Source of the DNA: Pomphorhynchus laevis | Lineage: Eukaryota > Acanthocephala > Palaeacanthocephala > Echinorhynchida > Pomphorhynchidae | Length of the DNA: 64,000 nucleotides | Assembly (NCBI GenBank): GCA_012934845.2 | Contig: WNNJ02000153.1 | Location: 1 to 64,000, forward strand | Reading direction: 5' to 3' | Shown: in pieces, positions 35,169-47,711 of the stretch | Numbering within the stretch: position 1 is the stretch's first letter | Layout: each line of letters opens with the position of its first letter | Position numbers and translations under genes: made by a program | The notes under the pieces: generated by a model | What the model was told of the DNA's origin: nothing | Database searches by the model: none | Seen by the model: only the letters and a program-made list of their open reading frames with translations

Positions 35169-36400
35169 ATTTTTGAGTTTAGGAATTAGGGGAGTACCCC
35201 CGCACCCTGCAAATTATCGGAAACAACAACACTAACCTGATTATCGGGATTGGCAGAATAAATCATCTTTTTACCTGCTAGTTTGTCGATTTTGTTTGAA
35301 TTTTTGCTTGAAAAATTGATATCGTTTGATCCTCCGAAACTATGCATTAAAGATTTTCTGATTGCAAATTTTGTACTTTACTTCAAGTTCAGTGTTCAAT
35401 CAAAACTGCTACATATTAACGATCATGCTTATGGTAATGTTGCTGCTCATCATCCTACAACCACAGAGTACACTCCAGTTGTCGCCAAATTCGATAATTC
35501 AATTCCCAACGTCGAATTGGCTATTTTCGCATTTTTCGGACATCGCACAATGCATTCTTGAACTTTTAATCACTCTACAACTGCAATTGGCTGATCACAT
35601 GTTCATTAATATCGTGATTGCTCGAGTCCTAACAACAATCAAATAAATCTATCAATTTCTAATCGTCTAATTCTGAATTCTGGTCCGCATATTAATGCGT
35701 TTTCGACTACATCTGATATTTCTGCTCCAAATGAATTCAGCGTTTGTTCTTACTCGAATGATAACGATGTAAATATTTCTAATCGGCATGTTCCGATTAC
35801 GTGTTTGTCTACTTACTTGTCGTATCAGTCCCTCTATTCAGTTTACCATTCATCAAAATTACTCTAATTTACTACTCGTCGCGTGATCTCCAACGTTCTT
35901 CATATTCTGATATATTTCATCAATCAATTTAGCTTTCGACAATAATCGTGATCATGTCCGTCAAATTAATATTCTTATGAGTTTACAACAAATTAAGTCT
36001 AATGTTCCTTCATCCAGCCGTATTTCCAAAACTTCATCAGAAGTAAGTGATATGATTTCACCAATGCACTTATATGATTATTCATATCTAACTCATACTA
36101 TTTCTTTGTCTGCAACGAGAATATTCAAGCTTACTTCGGTCAATACTACAGTTCCCCCAAAGTCAACGAAAACGATCCCCCTCTCGTGTTAGGTGCATTA
36201 TCATATCGAATGTCGAGGTCGCACACTCATCTTCCGCTCAAATCCGTCGCGATGCTGATGTATCTGCATTTCGATCACTCCTTTTGATAATCCTACCTGC
36301 TGATAATCCATCACTCTTATATAATATATCTCCAATATCTATACATCGTCTTACATGATGCGTTTCTGCTTCCCACTCAGCTCGTCCTCCACGCTTAAAG

Positions 36401-37282
36401 GTGATTCTCAGTGATCATATTAAAGCAACGTCGATCATCTCCCGGCATTTTAAACTCCTCACATCTACTTGTTGCATCTTTCCTGAACGGGCTCCGTCTG
36501 AAATCACTCAACGTTCATTTGCCCCTTCTCTAAGCCATTTTAATTATCACTCGTATCTCATTGGTCTTCTTAACATCCGTTCTATCCAAAATATAACTGA
36601 CTTTCTTCTCAATCTATTTGCCCAACAATCACTCGACATTTGTTGTATAACGGAATCTTGGTATACCAATTGTAATGATCTCACTATCCGTCGTCTACAT
36701 TCAATAGCAGTTTATCTCGTTAATTCTGTCCGCTTTTTAGATAATGCGTTATCAATATCCACGTCAAATTACGGTGGGATTGTATCCTTTGCCCGCGCTC
36801 CTTCGTTTCTCATAAAAATTAACTGTTTTCTAGCACCCGAATATTTCGAATTAGATCGTCTTATCCTTTACTTGAACTCGCTATCATATATCGCCCTGGA
36901 TATTCCCATCCGTTATCAAAGTTCTTCGATGAACCAGCTGATCTTCTTTTTTATTGTTCACTTTCAACACTCTCTTTTGTTTGTACTAGGTGATTTCAAC
37001 ATTCGCTTAGACGGCACTTCCGATTCAGATTCCATCAAACTTGAAAACATTATTTTTGACTATAATCTCCATTTACTTCATAACCATCTCACTCATATAC
37101 TTAACGGTACTCTTTATATCATTGCAACTCCGTGCAGTTTCTCTACATATACTACATTTAGTATATCAGATCCTGGTATCTCTAACTACTTTCTTCTTAG
37201 CCGAAATCTTGCTCATCAGCTTGCTCCATCTCGAGTATCCCTACCTTCAATCGACCATGAAAATTTCTCAATCTTACTTTAG
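36401..37282 (+). pseudogene. LINE endonuclease frame (293 aa)
   Basis: Starts in the ORF1 end (LKVILSDHIKATSIISRHF in the continuous reading), then enters the APE endonuclease: LIGLLNIRSIQNITDFLLNL, LDICCITESWYTN, FVLGDFNIRLDG and SISDPGISNYFLL. The N-I-R-S-I, E-S-W and GDFN motifs give the family. It stops at 37282 where the linker to RT is deleted. Confidence 0.88.
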
Positions 37283-37311
37283 TTCAATCGGATATTCCTG
37301 GCTCTGCTCTT

Positions 37312-37632
37312 GTGTCGCCTAATTTGCCTTCCCTATTGACAACCTTGTTGAATTCTATTTGCATCGACACTTTTCCGTCAAACTGGAAATCTACCATTGT
37401 CCATCCACTTATGAAAAAATACTGCCACGACAGTTCACTTCCGTCCTTATACCGTCCTATATCTCTTCTCTCAACCTTATCAAAAATCTTGGAACGTCTT
37501 GTGCTAAATCAGGTTAATAACTATATTCTGTCATCAAATTTATATCCCCCGTTTGAATCTGATTTTCGTTCTAATCATTCCACAGAAGTAGCGTGTCACA
37601 GAGTCTTTGGTTATCTTCTACAATCACGATAG
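37312..37632 (+). pseudogene. LINE RT start (106 aa)
   Basis: FPSNWKSTIVHPLMKKYCHD, SLYRPISLLSTLSKILERLV and SNLYPPFESDF followed by SNHSTEVACHRV align with the RT start of the 26-27 kb copy. The YADD box is recognisable at about 37928 in another frame. Confidence 0.85.
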
Positions 37633-38840
37633 GAAAACTTTGTAACGTCATAATCTTCCCCCGATCTCTAATCTGCACTCGACATTGTCGATAATTATAT
37701 TATTCTCCATCGGCTCCGTAATGACTATGGATTCTCTTACTCTGATGTAACCTTGTTTTCCCCTCATCTATCTGACATTTCTTTCAGTGTTCATTCAGCT
37801 TCTTCTGTCACTCGTCTTCTCTCACACACACGGTATTCTTAAAGGCTCAGTACTAGGTCCTGTAATTTTCTCCTTTATTCTCGGTGATCTCTCTTCAATA
37901 ACGAGAACACAATTTTCATGTTATGCAATATGCTGATGATATTCTCCTCGACTCCTATATATTCTCCTATTAAATCGATGATATTACATCCACTTCTTCC
38001 GCTTGCCTCTTATCCGTTTCCCAGTATCTTTCTTAGCTTCGCCTATCACTCAATCTTGCAAAGTCCAAAATTATGTGGATATTTCCCTCTCACCTTAACA
38101 TTACTATATATACCGTATATATCTACTCAAACATTCTTCCTGTCGTTAATTATATCATATTCCTCGATTTTCACTTTGACAACCATCTTACTCTAAAGCC
38201 ATTTCTTTCCGATAAAGTTCGCTCCTCATTTCTGCTACTCCGTGATTTTCGCCGTATTCGTAGGTTGATCGATTTTCGCTAATGTCTTTCCCTTTTATCC
38301 GCCCTTTTATTTTCCCGAGTCGATTATTGACTTAGCATGTTCTCCAACCGCCCCAAAACTACTCCCCAACCTCTCCGACATATAGTAAACTCACCAGTTC
38401 GCGTTATCCTACGTCTCCGCCGTTTTGACCACATATCTCAACATATTTTCAATCTTCCCTAGCTTCCCACAATTAGCCATAATGTCCAGTTGCGTTTGAT
38501 TATCCTGACTCGTCACGTACTACATTGCAATTCTCCTTGATCCTTACATCTCCATATATTGATGAATCTCGTCATGCTTCTTTATCCTTGAGATCATTTA
38601 ATTCCCTTCTCCTCTCACTCCAAATTATTCGACAAATTACGGCCAACGTTCCTTTCCTGTTGCTGCTCATATTGCTTAAAATTTGCTCCATTCGTACATC
38701 CGCTCGACTTTCTTGTTCATGTTATTCAAAATTCGTCTACGGGATTTTTTATCAGTTTGATCACTTTCTTTATTCTTAGTGGGCTTGTAAGCGCGCCGTT
38801 GGCACGCATTTGCCATTCAAAATAAATTCTTTTTTATTCT

Positions 38841-39129
38841 TAAATTGGCTTTCATTCAAAATATGACTCGTACATTGATAAAAGAGTGAGCTTTGATTAC
38901 CTTGTCAAAGCGAAAAGATGCTAAGTTTCAGGAGTGTAATAACAAAAACCTTGCTCTTAGTGATGGATAATGTACTCCCGTATGTTCTGAAAATAGACAA
39001 AATAATGTAATAGAAATAAAGTAATTACTTTATTCAACATAAAGTAATTACAACTGCTGATAATAATGGATAAGCATTTCGATCTGAAAGACTGACGAAC
39101 AAACCAATGAACTTTGGTTAATGAATTGA
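38841..39129. other. Spacer, no gene seen
   Basis: Between a LINE tail and a gypsy fossil. A short inverted repeat, AAAGTAATTACTTTATT with ATAAAGTAATTAC, lies at about 39018-39052. Confidence 0.4.
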
Positions 39130-42100
39130 TTAATGAACTTTGAAAATTATTTGCAATCAATGAATCCAGCTCCTGTCAACAAACTGGCCATAGTGATAAA
39201 CTGCTTATGTGTTAATTCATAGTCTTGTAAATCAATGTCCAACGTACGAAGACATTTTGCAAACTCTGAGAAACAAATACCTAAAGCCGATAAATTCTGT
39301 TTATCGTTTTCAGTTACTTGAAGTGGAAAGCCGTGCATTATCAAGAACATATGAACGAGCTCAATACATAGAAACATCAAAACAATCGAATATTTTAGTA
39401 AACTGCTAATCAGACGTATCTAATATAGCGACAGCATCAACTTCGAAAGACAAACCACGACAGTCGAACACACTTAGTGGCTATGAGTCAGATGAAGCAA
39501 TCTTTAATGCCACTCAAACTGGAAAGAAGTGTTTGACATACGATCAGCAGCGGTGTTGTCTCTCACTTTCTACACACATTCCACTAGACCTATCCTTGTT
39601 AATGGCATTGAGTTTAAGGACCTCTTTGGCGCTGGAGCCACGGAAAACTTTATGGATCTGAATGTCGCGAACAGATTGAAATTGCATATAACATGGAGTC
39701 GAAGTATGATTCTTATGGCGATATCAGATTTAACAACCAAGACTATTGGTAAATACTGCTAACATCACCCTTGACGACGAAAATATACGTAATGTCAATT
39801 TCTGTTCTTCCAAGCCTATGGACCAATATTATTCTTGGTCAATATTTTACGAGTCAATTTCAAACTGTTTCGGTAAGATTGGAAAGATTTTAATGTTCTC
39901 TAGTCCTACAAGCAATGACAGAGATGTTTATAAATCCGGTGCGATTATTTTATAGTGTTCCTTTATATTGTAAATCAATCATCATAAAATCACACAGATA
40001 CAGTAGCTTGGAGCATAATTTCACGCGCGAAGAAATTTATCGCTTACTTGCAGACGATATCATTATACCAAGCCGTTCACCCTGACGGGCCCAGATGCTA
40101 ATGATTGACAAAGGAAACGGGCCAAAGAAACGACTATTTACGGAGTATTCAAGTATATTAACAGATATACACAGCTTAATGCATATCCGCTACTAAATAT
40201 AGAACAATTTATCTCTAAAATATGAGCATATAATATTTTTTCTACTATTGACATGCGATATGCATATCACCAGTTTCTTCTACATGAAAACAAAATTTAC
40301 AGAAGATCTGAAGCAGAAGGGCGATTTTTCCTTTTAAACAAGTGCCATTTGGAGTGACGAATAGTGTCTCATGTTTTTGACGTGTAATCGATGAATTCAT
40401 GGGCAGGCATGACCTTTAAGATGTCTAAGCGTATCTCGATAATATAACAATTTGTGGATGGAGTATCGAATAACATATCAATCTATAACGTTTTGAACAA
40501 ATGGCTGCAGATGTCTTACTACTACGCTGCTAAGTGTGCATTTCTTGCAAACGAAGTTACTTATTAGGCCCCGGTACTATTTATTATTTTTTTATTTTAG
40601 GCCCCGGTGCTATTTATTATTTATTATTAAAAGAAACAGAATCTCTGTATAGCGCTGCATCTTTAAATCGTGCTATAGAGCTATTTTCTGACTAGTCTAG
40701 TTTGATTGAAAAGTTTTAGCATAAAATATCAATAATAAAAGTGAAATAATTTCAATTGTTAGATGATTGTTTGAAAACATTTCAGGATATGAATTATAAG
40801 TTTCTTGGTGCAATTCTTCATCGCTATGATTCTTCCAGCTCTTAACGGCCGAAACCGAGGCTTCCAACAATGTGATTACCGCTACACCGAGCCAATCAAC
40901 GAGACTTGTGTTTCTCTTTTCGAACATTATCCCACTCGGAAAAACGATAATATTCAGTTGAAGAGATTTTTGAGAGTATAGTTGAATAAATACGTGGCTG
41001 ATGACACAAATTTCTAGGCAGTCCCTTCCCTGTTGTCAGACAAAAAGTCCGTATCATTTATGCTGAATTATAAGAACTCGAGTAAGATAAAGAACTACAA
41101 GTTCACCCCGATGTCCAAAAAATGTTTCATTACATTAAAAGTATGAATTTCCCATACTCAGTGAAGGGTGTGCTATTTATAAATTCGCCGTATCAGCCTT
41201 CTTATCGGTTTCAGTTCTTGTATGTCTCTTATTTCATCGCTTATCTTCCCTAATATCGATTACTACCCCTTCATTTTCGTCAATTCTCCAAAATCCATCA
41301 TCCTACCCTTACAACGCATGATCAACTCCGCTGTTCGAGTTCTCATACTCTCCGTCGCTTCGACCACACATCCACACATCATGCCTAAGTCGACTGGCCC
41401 ACCATTCACATCCGCATCCAATTTCACCTTCTTCTCGTCACTTTTCGTATCACCGCTGTCGCTTCCCCTTCATTCAGCAACCTCCCTTTCTTAGTCAACA
41501 CTCGCCCCAACTCTCTATAGCTGCGTTCCCGTCATTCCCTCTTACTCTACGTTCCCAATTACTACAACAACTACGATCTCCGATCCTAACTCGTCGCCGC
41601 CACCTCGTCTATAATCAGCTCCCTATTGACGTCCATCGATCTCTCTCCTTTATCACATTCAAATACCTCCTCCGTTCCCACCTCGCCACACGACTTAGAT
41701 TCTTGTTTTTTTTGTTGTGGTCATGTAAGCGTGCGCCGACACGCATTTGCCACGTAAAAATAAATCTTTTTAAAAAACGTCGTTCGTGCCTCGGAAACTT
41801 CAGAAATTTTTTGAGTCACGAGGTAGCTTCAAGCAGAACTACTGAATACAGTCGTAGAGTAAATTGACAGTGTGAGCGTTACAATGGAATTCTTTGAAAT
41901 ACCGTTATACTATCGATAAGATAGTGCAGTTTGCCTATTCCTGCCAAATACAGTTTTGAGAGTATCATTCGCGATTTTTTGATGTTATGCACAGCAACTA
42001 AACGTGAACGTGTGTTCCATTATGAACGCAAAACGATTCATGGAACCGCACTGCCTGTATGGATACTTTATGTGAACAACGTACTTTCCGAAAACGTGAT

Positions 42101-42470
42101 CAATAATAAATAAAAGCCGAGAGTAGAGAGAGCTAAACTAGTAGATGCAAATCCTCAATGCACTGCTACTTTTATAGATGAATAGGAATCGAATGTTTGC
42201 TCTACATCGCACTAGCTGGATCTCTAGACTTGGAGTTAGGACGTTAAAGTTTGTCAGTCAAAGAATCTGGATTAGGCATTAATAAAGAATCTACCACTAA
42301 ACCACTAATTTTCCGAATTGATTCTAGAAAGCATATACGGACATCACCTCCAAAATACACCTTGAGGGGTGTTTGTAACATCCTCAAGGTACTACACATT
42401 AACCAAAATGTAGAACGTTCCAAGAGAACACGAAATATGCGATCATATTTGCCGATTATTAGTTAATCGG
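39130..42470 (+). mobile_element. Ty3/gypsy-type fossil, with a LINE fragment inside
   Basis: Plus-strand remains in gag-pol order: gag-like part (39130-39410), aspartic protease region (about 39530-39760), RT (about 40090-40420, with recognisable FSTIDMRYAYHQF), RNase H or connection region and integrase (about 40900-42470, with core remains on the far side of an inserted LINE fragment at 41185-41780). No LTR pair was found. Broken throughout, well over ten breaks, and older than the fossil at 19.8-23.7 kb. Confidence 0.7.
41185..41780 (+). mobile_element. CR1-like LINE, 3' fragment (copy d)
   Basis: The last 0.6 kb of the CR1-like family inserted in the gypsy fossil. The frame 41222-41494 has SLISSLIFPNIDYYPFIF and NSPKSIILPLQRMINSAV, matching copy b. 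The tail at about 41715-41765 reads TTGTTGTGGTCATGTAAGCG, then a one-mismatch hairpin and AAATAAATC. It is 5'-truncated, the usual outcome of incomplete reverse transcription. Confidence 0.85.
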
Positions 42471-43168
42471 GGAAGATTGTTCTGATAATTGACATTGTTG
42501 GGTAGAGGAATAGGGATTAAAACCTGATAACATGTAGTATAAAATACGTAGATATCTGCTATGATTTATAACTTGTGGATTACTGGTCATTTAATTTTCA
42601 GATTTATGCTGTATAAAAAACACCAGATACTTCTAATAAATGTGAATCAAATTTGAATTGATTTGTAAATATATCAAAAGAAGGTTTATTTTCATCTGGT
42701 TGTAAAAGAAAATAAAAAATTACCGCTCAAGTCATTATGACAAAAATTTTATGAACAGTTCATTAAAAAAAATAAAAAATAAAAAAATAAAAAAAATGTA
42801 TAAAAAAAATAAAAAAAAAATTATGGTAAATTATAAATTTTTATTTTTCAATAAACTTGAGAACGATTAACATACTTATTTTAGCATAAAGTGTATGTAT
42901 CCGTCAATAGTCTAAATAACTTGAAAATTCAAATTTATTAATTTTGTATCCTTAAAAATATTTGATCCACGAGCCTATAAATGTTAATCATTTTAGCCCG
43001 CGGCCAAAATGAATTTGTGCTGAGAATCATATAATATTTGACAAATACTCAAATGTTCCGTTATACGTTTTTAATCAGTTTTCCAATAACTTAGATACGA
43101 CACTTGCTATTGAGAAAAATGTTTAGTTATTTGGGCTTGATGTAGAGCCCATTTCAAACGAGCACCTT
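42471..43168. other. AT-rich sequence with an A/AT simple repeat
   Basis: An (A)nT-type simple repeat lies at 42767-42822. No gene is seen. Confidence 0.6.
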
Positions 43169-43202
43169 GACACAACTTTCTCAAAATAGAGAAAGTTGTG
43201 TC
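43169..43202. repeat. Perfect 14-bp hairpin, 6-base loop
   Basis: GACACAACTTTCTC, loop AAAATA, then GAGAAAGTTGTGTC. No T-run follows that would suggest a terminator role in this context. Function unknown. Confidence 0.9.
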
Positions 43203-43975
43203 ACTTTCCTATACTACAAGAATTTGAGATTAAGTGAAATGGTTTAAAAAAGTTGTCATAAATGTTATATTCTTTGTGTATAGGGTCTAATAAGTAAGAA
43301 TTTAAATCAAAACGACATGGAGAAGTATTGAGTAACCGTTATTGAGCCATATTGAGACAACTAGCCAGAAACAGCATAACAATGTCAGACTATTTAATAT
43401 ACTCTTTGATTTTACAATCTAGTAATTGTAAAAAATATTGTGAAATTTCAGGAACAAAATAATAGAATCATTCTTGAGAATGTGTGACAGACTGATTGAG
43501 ACTTCAGTATCGTGTTTGCATCTTTTTTAAATCTTAAAACGCGTATTTCCTAGTCCTATATATATTTTAAAAATGCGTTGATTTCGTACCTAGTAAGCTT
43601 TTATGCTGAGTTGAGTTCATTGGTTATCATCAGACCAAGGAGACTGATACACCGCTTTGTGCCATTTTACTTTTAAAATAGCGCGGACAGTCGAAATATT
43701 GCGACTATAAAAATATATCATATTATAAAAATATTATATTTATAATATTTTTTAAATATAACATATTATATTTCATATTTAATGCAAATATAATTTAATA
43801 TTTATATACTTTATATTAATATGTTGGATGGAGGAATATGTGTCGAAACCTGATAACATAGCAGTTCCTCATAATGACCTCTATTCCTTATCGAATGCAT
43901 CGTATATTATTTATTATTCAATTCATAAAAATTGATTTTTATTTTACATTGAAATGTTAATTAATAGGAACAAAG
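43203..43975. other. AT-rich sequence, no gene seen
   Basis: Around 43830-43900 it resembles the repeat at 2.2-2.3 kb (CATAGCAGTTCCTC, then CATCGTATATTATTTATT). No gene. Confidence 0.5.
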
Positions 43976-44166
43976 GAAAATCAAATCGAAGACAAAAGGA
44001 ATTATTCAATATTTCAATGGAAACTGTCATCATCAGGAAAAATTGTTTAGTCTTGTACATTAAAATAATCTAAGCGTTTTGTTTAATGTACAAGACTTAC
44101 AATTTTTCCTGGTGATGATTGAAGTTGCCATTGAAATATTGAATAATTCCTTTGGTCTTTGATTTA
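43976..44166. repeat. Foldback element with CCTGATGATG-type core (copy 1)
   Basis: Two arms of about 87 bp (43976-44063 and 44081-44166) pair around a 17-base loop. Each arm, read outward, contains CCTG(A/G)TGATGA, a spacer, TTGAAATATTGAATAATTCC. The same arm sequence and the outer phrase TAGGAACAAAGGAAAATCAA recur in the foldback at 61543-61761. No coding capacity, so it is a small non-autonomous element. Confidence 0.85.
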
Positions 44167-44648
44167 ATTTTAATTTAATTTAATTTAATTTCAATTGAAT
44201 AAAAATTTAATGATTAAAAACAATATATTCCTTCATAAAGTCAACTTCTGTGCCCTAAGTAAATAAAAATATGTCAAAGGAAAACGAAAGGTAATATTGT
44301 CAACTTTCAGCTTAGCATTAAAAGTTTTGTAAATAGCGCTGATATTGGTCTTATTGGGCTTGCTGTTATGGGCCAAAAACTTGTGCTTAATACGGCAGAC
44401 CAATTATTATATCCAATTAAAACGTTAAAATCAAGACGTTAAAATTGTCTTGATTATAATAAATTCTTACAATTATTATAAGATCTTAAAAGAAAGTTTG
44501 AGATAAATAATATTACTGTAATAATAATTACTCTTACTAACTTATTGATTACAAACGATTTTCTCGCGGCGATATTGCAATACTATTATATACAATCACA
44601 TTTGTCACAATATACTGGATCACATTTGTCAACTAATACTTACCCGAA
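44167..44648. other. AT-rich sequence before the RLE-type LINE
   Basis: Starts with a TTTAA simple repeat (44160-44200). It may include the 5' UTR of the LINE that follows. No gene is seen. Confidence 0.4.
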
Positions 44649-45567
44649 ATGCCTCGAGGTGTGCCATCCACTTCTGCGAAATGTTGCAACTGCGACTCAG
44701 TGGCTGCAAGATGTGTAAGATGTCCTTGTGGCATGGCAAAGCGAGCATGATTCAACTGTACTGCTTCTAACTGTGTTCGTAAGAGAAATTCGGAACCCTG
44801 ATCGCCAACTACAGGCGAAGAAGAGACAGACCACAGAGCAATAAAGCAACAACATTTATGTACTGAAAAGAATGAAATAGGCGGATACCTCTCAAATGAT
44901 ATTTCACAAATTTATAAAGAGATCATACATTGGATCCCAAATCTATTAAACCTTCCCCAATGCAACGCAAGCAAAGACTTCGAAAGATTGACGAGCGAGA
45001 TACTGAGAGAATTTAATACTTTCGAGAAAAGAAATGACCACACTTTAAAATGATTAACATTATATATTATTCATATATACTGCAAAAAATAGATACTAGG
45101 AAGATCAGTTCCATCAGAAAGACAATCGAAAAGCGAATTGAAATGTGGAACGAAGGCAACCTGGATGAAATCATCACGGAAGCGAGATATCATCAGGCGA
45201 AGAGATTAGTCCAAATGAATGGTCTGACATTTAAACGAGGAAAAGATGTGGCAAGAGTCGCTAAATTTACCATAATGGGCTGTATTGGAGAAGCAAGTAG
45301 ACTACTGATGAATGAGAACTCGGAAGCTAGCCTTGTATCTCTCGATCACATGATTGGGGAAACTACTGTGCGCGAAAAATTAGCATCCCTCCATCCAAGG
45401 GGGAACATGTACATACAGAGTGTTTGCTACGAGCGCCATTGCACAACTGTGTACAACACTACGAATCGAGATTCCATGAAGTGAATGCCGAAGACATTAT
45501 ACGTGCAGTGAGATTTGCGCGAGGTTCAGCTGGTCCATCAGGCGCTAATGCAATCTTATGACAATCA

Positions 45568-46035
45568 ATGCTCACGCAATTTGATCAAGAATTTCAAGCG
45601 TTGACAGCTCAACTACGTGAATTTACCATATCAATTTTAACCCAACCCATTAAACCAGAACACCTCAAAGCATATCTAGTGAGCAGGTTAATTCCTCTTG
45701 ACAAAGGACCCGGTGTAAGACCAATCGGTGTAGGCGAGGTGCTTAGGTGTATTGTAGGAAAGGTAATAATGCGAGTAGTACGAATGGACCTAACTGATGT
45801 ATGCAGACAAATTCAACTATGTGCAGGGCCACGCAGCGGTACCGAGGCGGCGGTTCACTCAATTCGGCATGAATTCGAGAAGTCTGTTAACAACTGTGTG
45901 CTACTGCTAGATGCAAGTAATGTATTTAATTGCATAAACATAAAACTAGCTCTGGCGCATATGAACTATATATGTCCATCATTGTCGAAAACGCTGCATA
46001 ACTGCTATGATGAACCCTCAGTTCTTACGGTCTAG
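45568..46035 (+). pseudogene. RT start of the older RLE-type LINE (155 aa)
   Basis: RLIPLDKGPGVRPIGVGEVL, the GKVIMRVVRMDL block, CAGPRSGTEAAVHSI and NNCVLLLDASNVFNC give RT motifs 1, 2 and A with the first catalytic aspartate. The C-terminal part of motif B lies after a stop in a separate frame (about 46050-46120). Confidence 0.85.
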
Positions 46036-46731
46036 AGTGAAACATGGTTATCGTCTGAGGGGTTCACACAGAGAGATCCACTCTTTATGCCAGATTTCGC
46101 TGCCGCTTCACTACCATTAATCATAAGTCTTCAAGAGCATACACCTGGAATAGCACATCGATGGTATGCAGACGATGGAGCATGTTTTGGCTCTTTTAAA
46201 AATATTAAGAGACTGTGGAATGAAGTGCTAAAAATTGGACCAAAATATGGATTCAGTGTAAACCCAGAGAAATGCATTCTTGTAGCACATAAAGATATAT
46301 CACAAGAACAGCTATCAATGTTCAAAGACACATCATTGAAAATAAAAACATGGATTCACGTTTTTGGGTAGCTATATAGGAGATAAAAAATTTATTAATG
46401 AGAAGATCAAGGATAAGTGTGTTCGGTGGACTGAAGTACTTACGCTAGTAAGTAAGGTAGCTGCGTTTGATCCGCATTCCGCTTTTACACTACTAACCAA
46501 ATCAATTAAGCAACAATGGAGATACATAAATCGCACTTACCAAATTTCACCGTTGGGATTTCAGCAGCTGAAAAGAAAATTATTCGAAGAGTTATTGCCA
46601 GACATTCTGAATTTTACGGGCATTGATGAGAAAATGCGACGGATCAGCAAATTTCCGTTTGCTGAAAACATGGTGGACTCAGAATAATAGATCCCGTATG
46701 CCTAGGATATTTTGAGTTTGAGAATTCACTT

Positions 46732-47370
46732 ATGGTTGTATTACCTCTATTCGATGAAGTTATAGGCGATGAACTTCGAAACAAACAACAAATCGCAAAA
46801 GGCATTCGAACTAAAAGAGAAAAGAGTGTTCTCGATGACAAGATAAAACTTATATCGGAGTCGAATAGAAATTTAGAAAACATTCTCTCAAATGCAAGTT
46901 CTTCGGGAGCTTCATCATGGCTAAGTCCTGCACGTCCGGGAACAAAGCTGGCATTATCAAAAAACGAATTCCAGGACGCCATAGCGGTGAGATACGATCG
47001 TAACATAAAGGATTTTGCAAGATCCTGTTCTTGTGGGACACAACTCACGATCTCTCATACATTGTCTTGTAAAACAAACGATATTACCATAATTCGTCAC
47101 AATGTAGTGCGAGACACAATAGCAGCGGAAATTCGAAAAATCGGTAAACTCGTAAATGTTGAACCAATTCTATCACAGGTAAATGATTCAATCATCTTCG
47201 AATCACAGTCAACGACAAGAGAGAGAAACGCTAGAACATATATGCTTTTAACGGATAAACAGGTAGTGCAACGGAGCGGTCGTTTATCGACATATGCATA
47301 TTCAATTGTCATGCGCCGTCGTACTGCCAGAGGCCTTCTTTGGGTTGTTTCAAATATCATGAATATATAA
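46732..47370 (+). pseudogene. CCHC finger and nuclease start of the older RLE-type LINE (212 aa)
   Basis: Residues of about 95-110 are CSCGTQLTISHTLSC (C-x-C-x7-H-x4-C), followed by RHNVVRDTIAAEI and the nuclease region with NARTYML replacing the D-containing strand of the newer copy. A frame change near 47290-47350 leads to the final segment (47340-47657, with YAERITRVERGSFYPMVYSA). Confidence 0.8.
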
Positions 47371-47711
47371 AACTTCAGAAATATGCTGAACGTATCACAC
47401 GGGTTGAACGGGGAAGCTTCTATCCAATGGTGTACTCTGCAGTTGGTGGGGTTGATCCAGGCGCTAATCAGATAATGCAGACCATAGAAAAATGTAGATC
47501 CTCAAGATCACATCTAGACTACAATGATTGCATTAGTCAATTGAGACAAGATGTGTCGATTCAAATAGCAAAATGTGCCTCAATGACTTTGAGAATGCGA
47601 ACAAAAGCCGAACATATCCTTTTCAGCAACGACAATAACATTTGCTCTTCTGCGTAATGCATCTGCTCTTAAACATGCGGATTGTGTTCTGCAAGATTTC
47701 GATAAGAATAG

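Larger units (their letters stand above)
31640..35330 (-). mobile_element. I-group-like LINE with ORF1, endonuclease and RT
   Basis: Minus-strand order: ORF1 (about 34400-35330), APE-type endonuclease (about 33090-34094), RT (32032-32877) and C-terminal segment (31670-32035). It differs from the CR1-like family in every domain. ORF1 ends in a cysteine-histidine-rich stretch with several CCHC knuckles, usual for I, R1 and related clades. The RT catalytic box is VIYADDTTALF, preceded by VAQGSPLSPILFF. Frames are broken at several points but most domains are present, so this is a nearly full-length but dead copy. Its 5' end merges with the plus-strand LINE starting near 35280; which inserted into which is not clear. 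Confidence 0.8.
35280..38840 (+). mobile_element. CR1-like LINE (copy c)
   Basis: Plus-strand copy with ORF1 remains (about 35280-36400), endonuclease (36401-37282), RT start (37312-37632), RT core in broken frames (37680-38060), C-terminus (38200-38770) and 3' tail. The linker between endonuclease and RT (about 0.5 kb relative to copy b) is missing at about 37290-37310. The tail at 38785-38838 reads GGCTTGTAAGCGCGCCGTTG, with the family hairpin in altered form, then GCACGCATTTGCCA and AAATAAATTCTTTTTTA. More than ten stops and frameshifts are visible. Confidence 0.85.

Noticed and set aside
40697-40927. Minus-strand 76-aa frame
   Set aside because: Antisense to the plus-strand gypsy fossil; no motif of its own.
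46644-47048. Minus-strand 134-aa frame
   Set aside because: Lies antisense to the LINE CCHC and linker region; shadow frame with no motif.
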